Of a stretch of 64,000 nucleotides of DNA, positions 8,236-17,488 are shown one piece after another. The DNA comes from Flavobacterium marginilacus. Lineage in GTDB: Bacteria; Bacteroidota; Bacteroidia; Flavobacteriales; Flavobacteriaceae. Numbering within the stretch: position 1 is the stretch's first letter; each line of letters opens with the position of its first letter. Below the pieces are notes generated by a model that did no database searches, was not told the origin of the DNA, and was given only the letters and a program-made list of their open reading frames with translations. The position numbers and the translations under genes were made by a program. The stretch covers positions 1,364,001-1,428,000 of the forward strand of contig NZ_CP113975.1 of the NCBI RefSeq assembly GCF_026870155.1. Direction: 5' to 3'.

Positions 8236-9470
8236 TAACTATTTAGAAATTTCACAATTGAATAACCAACTTCTTGCCCTAAATTAACTGGAACTGCGTT
8301 TCCTATTTGTTTATATTGCTGAGCAATAGAGCCTTCAAATTTCCAGTCGTCAGGAAAAGTCTGAATTCTGGCATATTCTCGAACAGTAAACGGGCGAGTT
8401 TCTTCGGGATGGCATCTTTCTGTTTGTTTTTGAGCAGGACTACAAGTTAACGTAAGGCATGGTTCGTCCCAGCCTATTCTTCGAGCAATTCCTGTTTTAC
8501 CACCACCAAGATGAAAACTTCCCCCCATAAATTCTTTTTGAATTTCAAGAGGTAAATCTCTCCAATATCCTTTTTGTGGAACTAATTTTAAAACATCAAT
8601 TTTGCTTTTTGGATATTTTGAACCTTCCGATTTAGGAACATCACAATCAAATAAATCACCTTTTTTAAGGGCATCTTTTAAATTGTATATTTTTTTATAT
8701 GGTTTGGGATATTCATATTTTAAATCAATATCTTTTCTAATTCCAACGAGAATTAATCGTTCTCTTTTTTGAGGAACATTATAATTTATTGCTTTTAAAA
8801 CTTGAACTGGAACAACATTATAGCCAATTTCATCCAAAATAGAAATCATTCCTTCTAGAGTTTTTCCATTTTCGTGACTTAACAAACCACGTACATTTTC
8901 GCCAATGCAAATAGGAGGATTTACTTCTTTAACAGCTCTTGCGAATTCATAAAATAGAGTTCCTCTTGCATCTGCTAAACCTAATTTTTTTCCAGCATAA
9001 CTAAAAGCTTGGCAAGGAAATCCACCAGTTACAATGTCAACTTTGTTATTATATTCAGAAAAATTAAAAGTTTTTATATCACCTTCTAAAACATTCCAAT
9101 TTGGTCTGTTTTTTCGTAATGTCTGACAAGCCCATTTGTCAATTTCGTTTAAGGCAACACATTTTAAACCTGCTTTTTCCATTCCGACTGCTAATCCGCC
9201 AGCTCCAGCAAAAAGCTCTAAAACTGTATATTCATTATGAGGTTCAATATAATTTGATACTGTTTCCTGAATCTTTTCATCTGAGAAATCAAAAAATAAA
9301 GTTTCAACATCTGATTTTCTGTAAACTCTGTAATTGCTCATTGGTTCACGAACAGCTGTCAATTTACCTTCTTTATCCCAACGTCTCAAAGTTTCTTTAC
9401 TTTTACCAATGTATTCAGAAGTTTCAGAAAGCGTCATATATTCTTCATTCATAACCATATTATTTAACAT
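8208..9470 (-). CDS. DNA cytosine-5 methyltransferase with N-terminal helix-turn-helix
   Basis: A 420-residue modification enzyme that protects DNA from the adjacent endonuclease by making 5-methylcytosine. The motifs are in standard order: ELFAGAGGL (motif I), GGFPCQAFS with catalytic Cys153 (IV), ENVRGLL (VI), QKRERLILVG (VIII), RPFTVREYARIQTFPDDW (IX) and QIGNAVPVNLG (X). Residues 10-60 (MTLSETSEYIGKSKETLRRWDKEGKL) form an extra MerR/excisionase-type winged helix-turn-helix that the catalytic domain does not need; it may bind its own promoter. Met1, Met5 and Met7 are all possible starts. The target recognition region lies between motifs VIII and IX. Convergent and overlapping with the nuclease gene. 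Confidence 0.92.
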   Translation of the reverse strand: MLNNMVMNEEYMTLSETSEYIGKSKETLRRWDKEGKLTAVREPMSNYRVYRKSDVETLFFDFSDEKIQETVSNYIEPHNEYTVLELFAGAGGLAVGMEKAGLKCVALNEIDKWACQTLRKNRPNWNVLEGDIKTFNFSEYNNKVDIVTGGFPCQAFSYAGKKLGLADARGTLFYEFARAVKEVNPPICIGENVRGLLSHENGKTLEGMISILDEIGYNVVPVQVLKAINYNVPQKRERLILVGIRKDIDLKYEYPKPYKKIYNLKDALKKGDLFDCDVPKSEGSKYPKSKIDVLKLVPQKGYWRDLPLEIQKEFMGGSFHLGGGKTGIARRIGWDEPCLTLTCSPAQKQTERCHPEETRPFTVREYARIQTFPDDWKFEGSIAQQYKQIGNAVPVNLGQEVGYSIVKFLNSYYNLLKSKS

Positions 9471-9724
9471 TACACAATGGTTACAAATTTAGAAGAAAAA
9501 ACGGAACTGCCAAGCTTAAAAAAAGAAAAGAATTACTATTAATAATAGTTTCCCAAAAATAAAATTCTTAGGCTTGATTTAGTGCTAGTTCTGAATTTGG
9601 CAATTTAATATGAATTTGATGTTAATGTTTAGATTATCACTAAATCTTGAAAAAGTTAAAAAATATTTGAGTAAAATAAAGACACATCAAACGGCTTCAA
9701 GAACTATTAAAACCCATAATACAT

Positions 9725-10411
9725 TTACTCCGCTTTAAAACGAAACCCAATCCCATGTAAATTCTCAATCGCAATTCCTTTTTCGTTAACCAAAATTTTG
9801 CGCAGGCGGGAAATAAAAACATCGAGACTGCGTCCCATGAAATAATCATCGTCACCCCAAAGAGAAGTCAGAATTTGTTCCCGCTTTAAAACTACATTTT
9901 TATTGTCAAGGAATAGTTTTAAGAGATCTGCTTCGCGCTGGGTGAGGGAGATTTTTTCCGTTTCATTGAAAAGGGTAAAATTTTTAGTGTCAAATTGGTA
10001 TTTTCCAATTTCATATATTGATTTTTCAATTGCAGTATTTTTGCGGGAACGTCTCAGGAATACTTCAATTTTCAGCAGTAATTCTTCAATGCTGAAAGGC
10101 TTCACGAGATAATCATCAGCACCCAAACGGAGACCTTTTATGCGGTCTTCTTTTAAGGTTTTTGCCGAAAGAAAAATAATAGGAACTTCAGTATCGAGTT
10201 TTCTGATTTCGGCAGCCAATTCAAAACCGTCCATTTTTGGCATCATTATATCCAAAATACAGATATCGAAAGAATCTTTTTTAAAAGCTTCTAAACCAGA
10301 TTTTCCATCCTCGCAATGGGTGACTTCATAATGGTTTTGTTCCAGATTATCTTTGGTCAGGAATGCCAAGGTCGCATCGTCTTCGGTGTATAATATTCGA
10401 TAAGTACTCAT
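9725..10411 (-). CDS. OmpR/PhoB-family response regulator (RprY-like)
   Basis: A 228-residue DNA-binding regulator. The receiver domain has the acidic pair near residues 11-12, phospho-acceptor Asp54 in ILDIMMPKMDG, and the Lys of the LVKPFS segment. The C-terminal winged helix (residues 125-228) ends with SRLRKIL and the GIGFRF strand typical of OmpR-type regulators. The gene start overlaps the stop of the sensor kinase by four bases, so both come from one mRNA. It resembles the Bacteroidetes RprY/RprX pair in layout. Target genes are unknown; the divergent DUF1573 gene upstream of the kinase is one candidate. Confidence 0.92.
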   Translation of the reverse strand: MSTYRILYTEDDATLAFLTKDNLEQNHYEVTHCEDGKSGLEAFKKDSFDICILDIMMPKMDGFELAAEIRKLDTEVPIIFLSAKTLKEDRIKGLRLGADDYLVKPFSIEELLLKIEVFLRRSRKNTAIEKSIYEIGKYQFDTKNFTLFNETEKISLTQREADLLKLFLDNKNVVLKREQILTSLWGDDDYFMGRSLDVFISRLRKILVNEKGIAIENLHGIGFRFKAE

Positions 10412-11670
10412 TTAGTTTGGGGAATTAATAGTGAAAAGGTACAGCCTTTTTCGGGATTGCATTTTACTGAAATTTTCCAATTGTGTAAATCAGAAACTTT
10501 TTTTGAATAGTACAAACCTAATCCAAAACCAGTTACTTCATTACTTTTTTGGCTTGGAATTCTGTAGAATTTATCAAAGACAAAGTCAATGTTTTTGGAC
10601 GAAATTCCAATGCCGTTATCTATAAAATTGACTTGTAAATTCTTTCCTGATTTTGAAATAGCGATAGTGATTTCGGGTTTGTTTTCGCTATACTTAATAG
10701 CGTTATCCAGCAGATTGTAAACTAAATTTGTAAAATGAAATTCATCAGCTTCGATGCTGGTAGCTTCTAAATCGGTTTCAATTTTTATTTGAGATTCGGG
10801 ATGTTTCAGTTGTATGTTTTCAATTACTGATTCTAAAATTGGCAGAGCATCCAGAGTTTTTTTGTTTAAAATTAATGGACTGTTATCAGATTTTGCAATG
10901 CTTAGAATCTTCTCAATATGCTGACTTAGTTTGTTGCTTTGATCAATAATAATATGAGTGTATTTTTTCAGTTTTTCATCCTGCCTGATTGGATCCTGTT
11001 TGTAGAGATAATTCGATGCAATCAGTATGGAGGACAAAGGGGTTTTGAATTCGTGTGCCATATTATTAATGAAATCACGCTGCAGATCGGAGTATTTTTT
11101 TTGCTGTAAAAGCGTAAAAATAGAATACACATAGACCAATAAAATAATGATTAATGCAATCGAAAGTACAAACCAGAAACGCAGTGAACTAAAGAGATAA
11201 CCGGTTTGGTTGGGAAATCGGACAGCAAAATAATAAACAAAATTTTTATGTTTGGGGAAATGTACAGAATGTTTGGTCTGTTTTTTTTCAGAAAGTGAAA
11301 TGTAGTTTCCATACACCATTTCCTCACTTTGGCAGTTGTACATCGCATATTCAAAATCCGTAGTGATATTCATTTTTCTGAATTCGGAAATGAGATAAAA
11401 TTCTAAAATCTCCGGTTCAAAATCGTTATCAACATTTACAATATAATAATCGTTAGAAATTTTTTGCACAGGGTTTTTGCCGGGAAGCTCCAGATTAGTC
11501 CCGCGGTACAATTTTTTGGCAGCTTCCAGTAAGGCAATATGTGCTTTCTGACTGAACTTTTTATCTTCACTATTAAAGGCTTCCCTTGTCCAAAGCAGCT
11601 GGGCTATCAGGATTCCTATAATTGCAATTAAGCCAATCAGGATGCTGCCATTGAGTTTATTCAGTTTCAT
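10408..11670 (-). CDS. Membrane sensor histidine kinase partner
   Basis: A 420-residue kinase with a membrane segment at residues 8-25, a periplasmic sensor of about 130 residues, a second membrane segment near 165-187, then HisKA with His206 in MAHEFKTPLSSI. The ATPase domain shows the N box (NLVYNLLDNAIKYSE), G1 (DNGIGI) and G2 (GFGLGLYYSKK). It is predicted to phosphorylate the response regulator encoded immediately downstream. The sensor domain has no recognised fold and the signal is unknown. No HAMP domain is obvious between the second membrane segment and HisKA. Confidence 0.92.
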   Translation of the reverse strand: MKLNKLNGSILIGLIAIIGILIAQLLWTREAFNSEDKKFSQKAHIALLEAAKKLYRGTNLELPGKNPVQKISNDYYIVNVDNDFEPEILEFYLISEFRKMNITTDFEYAMYNCQSEEMVYGNYISLSEKKQTKHSVHFPKHKNFVYYFAVRFPNQTGYLFSSLRFWFVLSIALIIILLVYVYSIFTLLQQKKYSDLQRDFINNMAHEFKTPLSSILIASNYLYKQDPIRQDEKLKKYTHIIIDQSNKLSQHIEKILSIAKSDNSPLILNKKTLDALPILESVIENIQLKHPESQIKIETDLEATSIEADEFHFTNLVYNLLDNAIKYSENKPEITIAISKSGKNLQVNFIDNGIGISSKNIDFVFDKFYRIPSQKSNEVTGFGLGLYYSKKVSDLHNWKISVKCNPEKGCTFSLLIPQTK

Positions 11671-11812
11671 GATGTAATATTAATCAAAATTCGGCTGTGT
11701 TTTCTGCATTAACAAGTCATTAACAAAGATTTGAAACCGCTTAACAAAGGGGTCTGTTTTTCTAATTTATTTTTGGGTTATTCAAAACAGTAACCAATAA
11801 AATTATAAAAAT

Positions 11813-12241
11813 ATGAAAATGATCAAAATTTCAATGCTGGCATTAACACTAAGCTTAATGTCTTTTTCGGCTATCGCTCCAGTAAAGGTATTAATTTCAA
11901 AAACAATCACAGCTTCTTCAATTGTATGGAAAAGCGAGACTATTGATGTGGGGACAATTCCACAGAACACACCAAAACCTATTGTTTTTGAATTTAAAAA
12001 TACAGGAAAAACAGCTGTTATAATTACAAATGTTCAAGGTTCCTGTGGCTGCACCGCAACAGATTATATTAAAATGCCGATTGCTCCAGGAAAATCAGGA
12101 ACAGTTACAGCTACGTATAATGCTGCTAATCCAGGGACATTTACCAAAACAGTATCAGTAACAACTAATGTTGAAACGGCACCTAAAGTTTTGACTATAA
12201 AAGGAACTGTAGTTACAGCATCAGCTGGGGTAAAAAGTTAA
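11813..12241 (+). CDS. DUF1573 secreted protein
   Basis: A 142-residue protein with an N-terminal signal segment (MLALTLSLMSFSAIAP) followed by one DUF1573 immunoglobulin-like domain. The diagnostic segments are FEFKNTGKTAVIITNVQGSCGCTA and the later spacing to IAPGKSGTVTATYNA. Such domains are common in Bacteroidetes exported proteins and are related to the ASH/MSP fold; their role is not known. It stands alone, divergent from the two-component pair, and ends in a clear terminator. Confidence 0.85.
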   Translation: MKMIKISMLALTLSLMSFSAIAPVKVLISKTITASSIVWKSETIDVGTIPQNTPKPIVFEFKNTGKTAVIITNVQGSCGCTATDYIKMPIAPGKSGTVTATYNAANPGTFTKTVSVTTNVETAPKVLTIKGTVVTASAGVKS

Positions 12242-12264
12242 TCTAAAAAACAATTATGTATGTG

Positions 12265-12291
12265 AAACCACCTAATCAGGGTGGTTTTTTT
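12265..12291 (+). terminator. Rho-independent terminator of the DUF1573 gene
   Basis: The stem AACCACC / GGTGGTT with a short TAATCAG-type loop is followed by a run of seven Ts, 24 bases after the stop codon. Confidence 0.9.
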
Positions 12292-12350
12292 GTTTACAAA
12301 TAAGCGGCATGTAGATTTTTGATTATAATTTGAAAAAATAGTATCTGTTC

Positions 12351-12375
12351 TTGAATAGCAATCGCTTTATATTTG
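12351..12375 (+). promoter_or_regulatory. Possible promoter of the esterase cluster
   Basis: TATATTTG at 12368-12375 matches the Bacteroidetes -7 box TAnnTTTG and lies 33 bases before the ATG at 12409. A TTG occurs at 12351, but only 14 bases separate the two, which is shorter than usual. Confidence 0.3.
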
Positions 12376-12408
12376 TTGCCTATATTACAAAGAAAGTCCT
12401 AAAAGATT

Positions 12409-13506
12409 ATGAATTATAAAAAAATATACCTTTTATTTTTATTGGTCTGCGGTTCGTCAATTTCTATTGCGCAAAAAAACGCTGAAAATCAGTCATATTT
12501 TGAGTATAGCGGAAGAATCGAAAAATTAGCAGATAATAAAGCGGTGCTGATAGGTGCTGCTGCTGCTGTTTCTTTTGATTTTAGCGGCAACTCATGCGAT
12601 GTTTTACTGCAAAGTTTAGAGAATCATCAAAACTATGTTTCATTGGAACTCGACGGAAACTATATCGGGAGAGTTCGAATTGAGAAAGGGGAAATAAAAA
12701 GCTATCCTGTTAAAGTTTCTAATGGTAAAAAAACGCACCATCTTTCGATTTACAAAGCTACCGAAGCTGCGAACGGAGGGGTTTTATTTGCAGGGACAAC
12801 AGCTAAATTAGTAAAAAGCACAGCATCCAAAAAGAAGAAAAAAATTGAACTGATTGGAGATTCCATTACATGCGGTTTTGGAAACGATGCTTCGGCGATT
12901 CCCTGCGGGAGCGGTGACTGGTACGATCAGCACAATGCGTATTGGGCTTATGGTCCGGTGCTTTCCAGAGCTTTGAATATCGATTTTGTATTGAGTTCTG
13001 TTTCGGGTTACGGGATGTACCGGAACTGGAATGACGAGCATGAAAACGAACCCAATATTCCGGATGTTTATGAAAATCTATATTTAAATAAAGACAGTTC
13101 AAAACCGTATGATTTTGCATTTCAGCCTGATTTGGTTAGTATTTGTTTAGGGACTAATGACCTTTCTGATGGAGACGGAAAAAAAGCAAGACTGCCGTTT
13201 AATGAAGAAAAATATGTTTCCAATTATATCGAATTTATTAAAACGGTTTACAAACATGCTCCTAATGCCCGAATTGTATTATTGACAAGTCCGATGGTTT
13301 CGGGTGATAAAAATGTGACTTTGGTAAAATGTCTGAAAAAAGTAATTCAGGCTTTTGAAAATGATAAAACACACAAGCCAATTACATTATTCGAATTTCA
13401 GCCAATGTCTCCAAAAGGCTGTGGCTATCATCCAGATATTGCTGATGATAAAGTAATGGCTGACCAATTGATTCCTTATTTTAAAAAACTGCTAAATGAA
13501 AAATAA
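12409..13506 (+). CDS. SGNH-fold carbohydrate esterase, CE2-like
   Basis: A 365-residue exported enzyme (signal peptide ending SISIAQ near residue 22). Residues 30-130 form a beta-sandwich like the N-terminal domain of CE2 esterases. The catalytic domain follows with block I ELIGDSITCGFG, block III LGTNDLSDGDG and a block V His in GCGYHPDIADDKV. CE2 members remove acetyl groups from sugars, including acetylated mannans. It overlaps the next esterase gene by 11 bases, so the two are translationally coupled. Given the mannanases downstream, deacetylation of glucomannan or galactoglucomannan is the likely job (inference). The substrate cannot be read from sequence. Confidence 0.82.
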   Translation: MNYKKIYLLFLLVCGSSISIAQKNAENQSYFEYSGRIEKLADNKAVLIGAAAAVSFDFSGNSCDVLLQSLENHQNYVSLELDGNYIGRVRIEKGEIKSYPVKVSNGKKTHHLSIYKATEAANGGVLFAGTTAKLVKSTASKKKKKIELIGDSITCGFGNDASAIPCGSGDWYDQHNAYWAYGPVLSRALNIDFVLSSVSGYGMYRNWNDEHENEPNIPDVYENLYLNKDSSKPYDFAFQPDLVSICLGTNDLSDGDGKKARLPFNEEKYVSNYIEFIKTVYKHAPNARIVLLTSPMVSGDKNVTLVKCLKKVIQAFENDKTHKPITLFEFQPMSPKGCGYHPDIADDKVMADQLIPYFKKLLNEK

Positions 13507-14875
13507 GCTTATTGTCTTTGTCCTTTTCCTGATACTTTCAAATACCGCTTCCGCAAATGTTACGCTTCCGAATATTTTTTCGGATAATATGGTTTTGCAG
13601 CGCAATAGCGAAGTGCTGTTTTGGGGATTTGCCAATCCGCAGGAAGAAGTTGTGATTACGCCAAGCTGGAACAATGAAAGCTATAAAATAAAAGCCAGCA
13701 ATCAGGCAAAATGGGAGATTCTAATTCCGACTCCAAAAGAAGGAGGGCCGTATACTATTACGATAAAAGGATATAATGAAGTAGTACTGAAAAACATTCT
13801 GATTGGTGAAGTCTGGATTTGTTCGGGGCAGTCTAATATGGAAATGAGCGCCAGCTGGGGAATCGAGAATGGCGATGAAGCTGTAAAAAATGCTTCAAAT
13901 CCGAACATAAGACTTTTTTTGGTTCCAAAATTAACGGCTGTAACTCCACAGAATAATATATCAGGAAACTGGACTGAATGCTCACCTGAGACTATGAAAT
14001 ATTTTAGCGCAGTAGCCTATTTTTTTGGAAAACGACTGCAGGAAGAATTGAAGAACGTACCAATTGGTTTAATTTCATCGAACTGGGGAGGAACGCCAGC
14101 AGAAATCTGGATGCCGGAAGAAGTGATTCAAAATGATGCTGTTTTATTGGAATCTGCTAAGACACGTAAAGAAGAAAGTTACGGTCCCAATCAGCCGGGA
14201 CGTGCTTTTAATGCAATGATTTATCCATTGACAAAATTTAAAATCGCTGGGGCATTGTGGTATCAGGGAGAAAGCAATGTGGGATCTGAGGTTTATGATA
14301 AAACGCTTTCTGCTTTAATCACGTCTTGGAGAAAACTATGGAATTATGATTTCCCATTTTACTATGTTCAGATTGCACCTTATAAATATGGAGAAAATCA
14401 TTTCAGCGGAACGATTGTCCGCAATTCACAGCGAAAAGTTTTACAGGAAGTTCCAAATACAGGAATGGCTGTAACCAGTGATATTTCACCTACTGATGAT
14501 ATTCATCCAAAAGATAAAAAATCAGTGGGAATACGCTTGGCGAATCTGGCTTTGGCAAATACTTATAAAACGAACACAGCATTAGTAAACGGACCGCTTT
14601 ATAAAGGAATCACAATCGATAAAAATAAAGTGACAGTTACTTTTGATTATGCCGATGGATTATATTTTAAAGATAAAAAGGCCGAAATGTTTGAAGTTGC
14701 AGGAGCTGATAATGTGTTTTATAAGGCAAATGCAGTTATAAAAAATAATGCTGTAGTACTGCATTCTGATCAGGTAAAAAAACCGGTGAAAGCTCGTTAT
14801 GCTTGGAAAAATACCGATCAGGCAGCACTTTTTAATAAGGCCAATTTGCCTGCTTCGTCTTTTATAACGGAATAA
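13496..14875 (+). CDS. Sialate O-acetylesterase-like carbohydrate esterase
   Basis: A 459-residue exported protein (signal peptide to about residue 20). The block WICSGQSNMEMS contains the predicted catalytic Ser, and GALWYQGESNVG and DDIHPKDK contribute the other conserved positions. It belongs to the family annotated as sialate O-acetylesterase (PF03629 type), many members of which act on plant polysaccharide acetyl esters. It ends with the usual RYAWKN ... NLPASSF segment, so it is complete. Its start lies inside the end of the CE2-like gene. A second deacetylase with a different position preference would make sense for heavily acetylated mannan; this is inference. Confidence 0.85.
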   Translation: MKNKLIVFVLFLILSNTASANVTLPNIFSDNMVLQRNSEVLFWGFANPQEEVVITPSWNNESYKIKASNQAKWEILIPTPKEGGPYTITIKGYNEVVLKNILIGEVWICSGQSNMEMSASWGIENGDEAVKNASNPNIRLFLVPKLTAVTPQNNISGNWTECSPETMKYFSAVAYFFGKRLQEELKNVPIGLISSNWGGTPAEIWMPEEVIQNDAVLLESAKTRKEESYGPNQPGRAFNAMIYPLTKFKIAGALWYQGESNVGSEVYDKTLSALITSWRKLWNYDFPFYYVQIAPYKYGENHFSGTIVRNSQRKVLQEVPNTGMAVTSDISPTDDIHPKDKKSVGIRLANLALANTYKTNTALVNGPLYKGITIDKNKVTVTFDYADGLYFKDKKAEMFEVAGADNVFYKANAVIKNNAVVLHSDQVKKPVKARYAWKNTDQAALFNKANLPASSFITE

Positions 14876-15123
14876 TTTCAAATTATGGAAGTATAAAAGC
14901 CCCATTTGTTTTAGTTTTTGCAACATCTGTTTTAGTCAAAAGAGAATTAGAAAAGTAAATTGCTCCCTGTTTTTTTATGATATTTTTTTAATCCTCATTT
15001 TAATTGGGTAAGAAAAAAATGTCTTGAAATCCGTGAAGCTGCGTGGTCACGCCCAGATAGTTTGAGCAGAAAAGCTGGTCTTTTTAAATATGATGTTGCA
15101 AAAAATAATCCTTAACTCTTAAA
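14876..15123. other. Spacer between esterase and GH3 genes
   Basis: 248 bases without a gene. It contains one notably GC-rich self-complementary word, GCGTGGTCACGC at 15041-15052, inside otherwise AT-rich sequence. No terminator was seen, so readthrough into the GH3 gene is possible. Confidence 0.4.
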
Positions 15124-17412
15124 ATGAAAAAAAAAATTACTGCGGGGATTTTTACCCTGATTACAATTGGAACTATGAATGCACAAAAATTACCTCATTT
15201 AGATAAAACTAAACCTGTTGAAGAACGTGTTGATCTGCTGCTGAAGCAAATGACACTGGAAGAGAAAGCGGGGCAGATGAATCAGTATAATGGATTTTGG
15301 GAAGTAACAGGGCCAGCACCAAAAGGCGGGACTGCCGAGCTGAAATATGAGCATCTGCGCAAAGGATTAGTTGGATCGATGCTGACGGTTCGCGGTGTAA
15401 AAAATGTACGCGCGGTTCAAAAAATTGCTGTCGAAGAAACCCGATTGGGGATTCCGCTGATCATTGGTTTTGATGTGATTCACGGGTATAAAACGTTGAG
15501 TCCTATTCCGCTGGCAGAATCGGCTAGCTGGGATCTGGAAGCGATTAAAAAATCGGCGGTTATTGCGGCAGATGAGGCTTCGGCATCGGGAATAAACTGG
15601 ACTTTTGGTCCTAATGTAGATGTTGCCAATGATGCCCGATGGGGGCGTGTGATGGAAGGGGCAGGCGAGGATCCGTATTTGGGAAGTAAAATTGCAGCTG
15701 CGAGAGTAAAAGGTTTTCAAGGGGAAACAATAGCCGATTTGGCAAAAGTGAATACAATTGCCGCTTGTGCAAAACATTTTGCTGCCTACGGTTATGTTGA
15801 GGCAGGATTGGAATATAACATTGTGGATATCAGTAATTCTAAATTGTACAATTCGGTTTTGCCACCGTTTAAGGCGACTGTAGATGCAGGTGTCCGTACG
15901 TTTATGAATTCCTTTAATACACTGAATGGAATTCCGGCTACAGGAAATGTGTTTTTGCAAAGAGATATTCTGAAAGGAAAGTGGAAGTTTGATGGTTTTG
16001 TAATTTCAGATTATGCTTCGATACGTGAGATGATTGCACATGGCTATGCCAAAGATGAGGAAGATGCCGCTTTGAAAGGAGTTGTTGCAGGATCGGATAT
16101 GGATATGGAATCCTATCTGTATGTTGCAAAACTGGTTGATTTGGTCAAAGAAGGAAAAGTTAAAGAAGCATTGGTTGATGATGCTGTCCGCAGAATTTTG
16201 CGTGTGAAATTTGAATTGGGATTATTTGATGATCCGTACAGATATTGTGACGAAAAACGCGAAAAAGAATCCATTGGAAACAAGGCTCATGTTGAAGGCG
16301 TTTTGGATATGGCCAAAAAGTCCATTGTGTTGCTTAAGAATGATAAAAATTTGCTGCCTTTGAAAAAATCAGGACAGAAAATTGCTTTGATTGGTGCTTT
16401 GGCAAATGATAAAAACAGCCCATTGGGAAGCTGGAGAATTGCATCGGATGATAATACTGCAGTATCAGTTTTAGAAGGAATGCAGCAGTATAAAGACAAT
16501 AAACTGACTTTTGAAAAAGGAGCAGATTTAACTGTTGGGAAAACTTCCTTTTTAGATGAGGTTGTTTTCAATACTACGGATAAAAGCGGTTTTGAAGCAG
16601 CTAAAAAAGTAGCTAAAGAAGCAGATGTAGTTGTAATGGTTTTGGGAGAGCATGGTTTCCAGAGTGGAGAAGGACGCAGCAGAACGGATCTTAATTTACC
16701 TGGTTTACAGCAGGAACTGCTTGAAGAAATTTATAAAGTAAATCCAAATATTGTTTTGGTTTTAAATAATGGGCGTCCGTTGAGTATTCCGTGGGCTGCA
16801 GAACATGTTCCTGCTATTGTTGAGGCTTGGCATCTGGGAACTCAGACAGGAAATGCTGTTGCTCAGGTTCTATACGGAGATTATAATCCAAGCGGCAAAC
16901 TGCCAATGTCGTTCCCAAGAAACGTGGGACAGGTTCCAATTTACTATAATAAATACAGTACAGGAAGACCAGCAAATACAGACAAAAATGTGTTTTGGTC
17001 ACATTATACCGATGTCGAAAAAACACCTCAATTTCCGTTTGGTTTTGGTTTGAGTTATACAACATTCGATTATAAAAATCTGAAATTAAATAAGACTGCT
17101 TTCGCAAAAGGTGAGCCTGTTCAGGTTTCTGTTGAGGTTACTAATTCAGGAAATTATGACGGAAAAGAAGTAGTACAGCTGTATATTCATGATGATTATG
17201 CAAGTATTATCCGTCCGATAAAAGAACTGAAAGGTTTTGAATTGGTTAGTTTGAAAAAAGGCGAAACCAAAACAGTATCTTTCACTTTAACAGATGCAGC
17301 ACTTGGGTTTTATGACAATGACGGGAACTATTTAGTTGAACCGGGAACTTTCAAAATCATGGTTGGAGGAAGCTCTGACAAAGGATTAGAAAGCGGTTTT
17401 GAATTGAAGTAA
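15124..17412 (+). CDS. bglX: GH3 beta-glucosidase, BglX type
   Basis: A 762-residue exported enzyme with a signal peptide ending TMNAQ. The order is an N-terminal (beta/alpha)8 barrel, an alpha/beta sandwich and a C-terminal fibronectin III-like domain beginning near residue 660. The catalytic nucleophile is Asp296 in GFVISDYASI. The conserved blocks KHFAAYG and FGPNVDVANDARWGR are present. Length and domain order fit periplasmic BglX. It would release glucose from the non-reducing ends of beta-linked oligosaccharides, such as those from glucomannan or cello-oligosaccharides. Some GH3 enzymes of this type act on xylosides, so specificity is not certain. It sits 248 bases after the esterases and converges with the galactan locus. 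Confidence 0.92.
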   Translation: MKKKITAGIFTLITIGTMNAQKLPHLDKTKPVEERVDLLLKQMTLEEKAGQMNQYNGFWEVTGPAPKGGTAELKYEHLRKGLVGSMLTVRGVKNVRAVQKIAVEETRLGIPLIIGFDVIHGYKTLSPIPLAESASWDLEAIKKSAVIAADEASASGINWTFGPNVDVANDARWGRVMEGAGEDPYLGSKIAAARVKGFQGETIADLAKVNTIAACAKHFAAYGYVEAGLEYNIVDISNSKLYNSVLPPFKATVDAGVRTFMNSFNTLNGIPATGNVFLQRDILKGKWKFDGFVISDYASIREMIAHGYAKDEEDAALKGVVAGSDMDMESYLYVAKLVDLVKEGKVKEALVDDAVRRILRVKFELGLFDDPYRYCDEKREKESIGNKAHVEGVLDMAKKSIVLLKNDKNLLPLKKSGQKIALIGALANDKNSPLGSWRIASDDNTAVSVLEGMQQYKDNKLTFEKGADLTVGKTSFLDEVVFNTTDKSGFEAAKKVAKEADVVVMVLGEHGFQSGEGRSRTDLNLPGLQQELLEEIYKVNPNIVLVLNNGRPLSIPWAAEHVPAIVEAWHLGTQTGNAVAQVLYGDYNPSGKLPMSFPRNVGQVPIYYNKYSTGRPANTDKNVFWSHYTDVEKTPQFPFGFGLSYTTFDYKNLKLNKTAFAKGEPVQVSVEVTNSGNYDGKEVVQLYIHDDYASIIRPIKELKGFELVSLKKGETKTVSFTLTDAALGFYDNDGNYLVEPGTFKIMVGGSSDKGLESGFELK

Positions 17413-17435
17413 GAAATACAGATTAAGACAAAACA

Positions 17436-17472
17436 AAAATCCCTCTTTTCAGTTTCTGGAAAGAGGGATTTT
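17436..17472. terminator. Bidirectional terminator between GH3 and GH2 genes
   Basis: A perfect 13-bp stem AAAATCCCTCTTT / AAAGAGGGATTTT with an 11-base loop lies between two converging genes, 23 bases after one stop and 16 after the other. The A and T ends make it work on both strands. Confidence 0.92.
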
Positions 17473-17488
17473 GAATTTAATGCTATTT

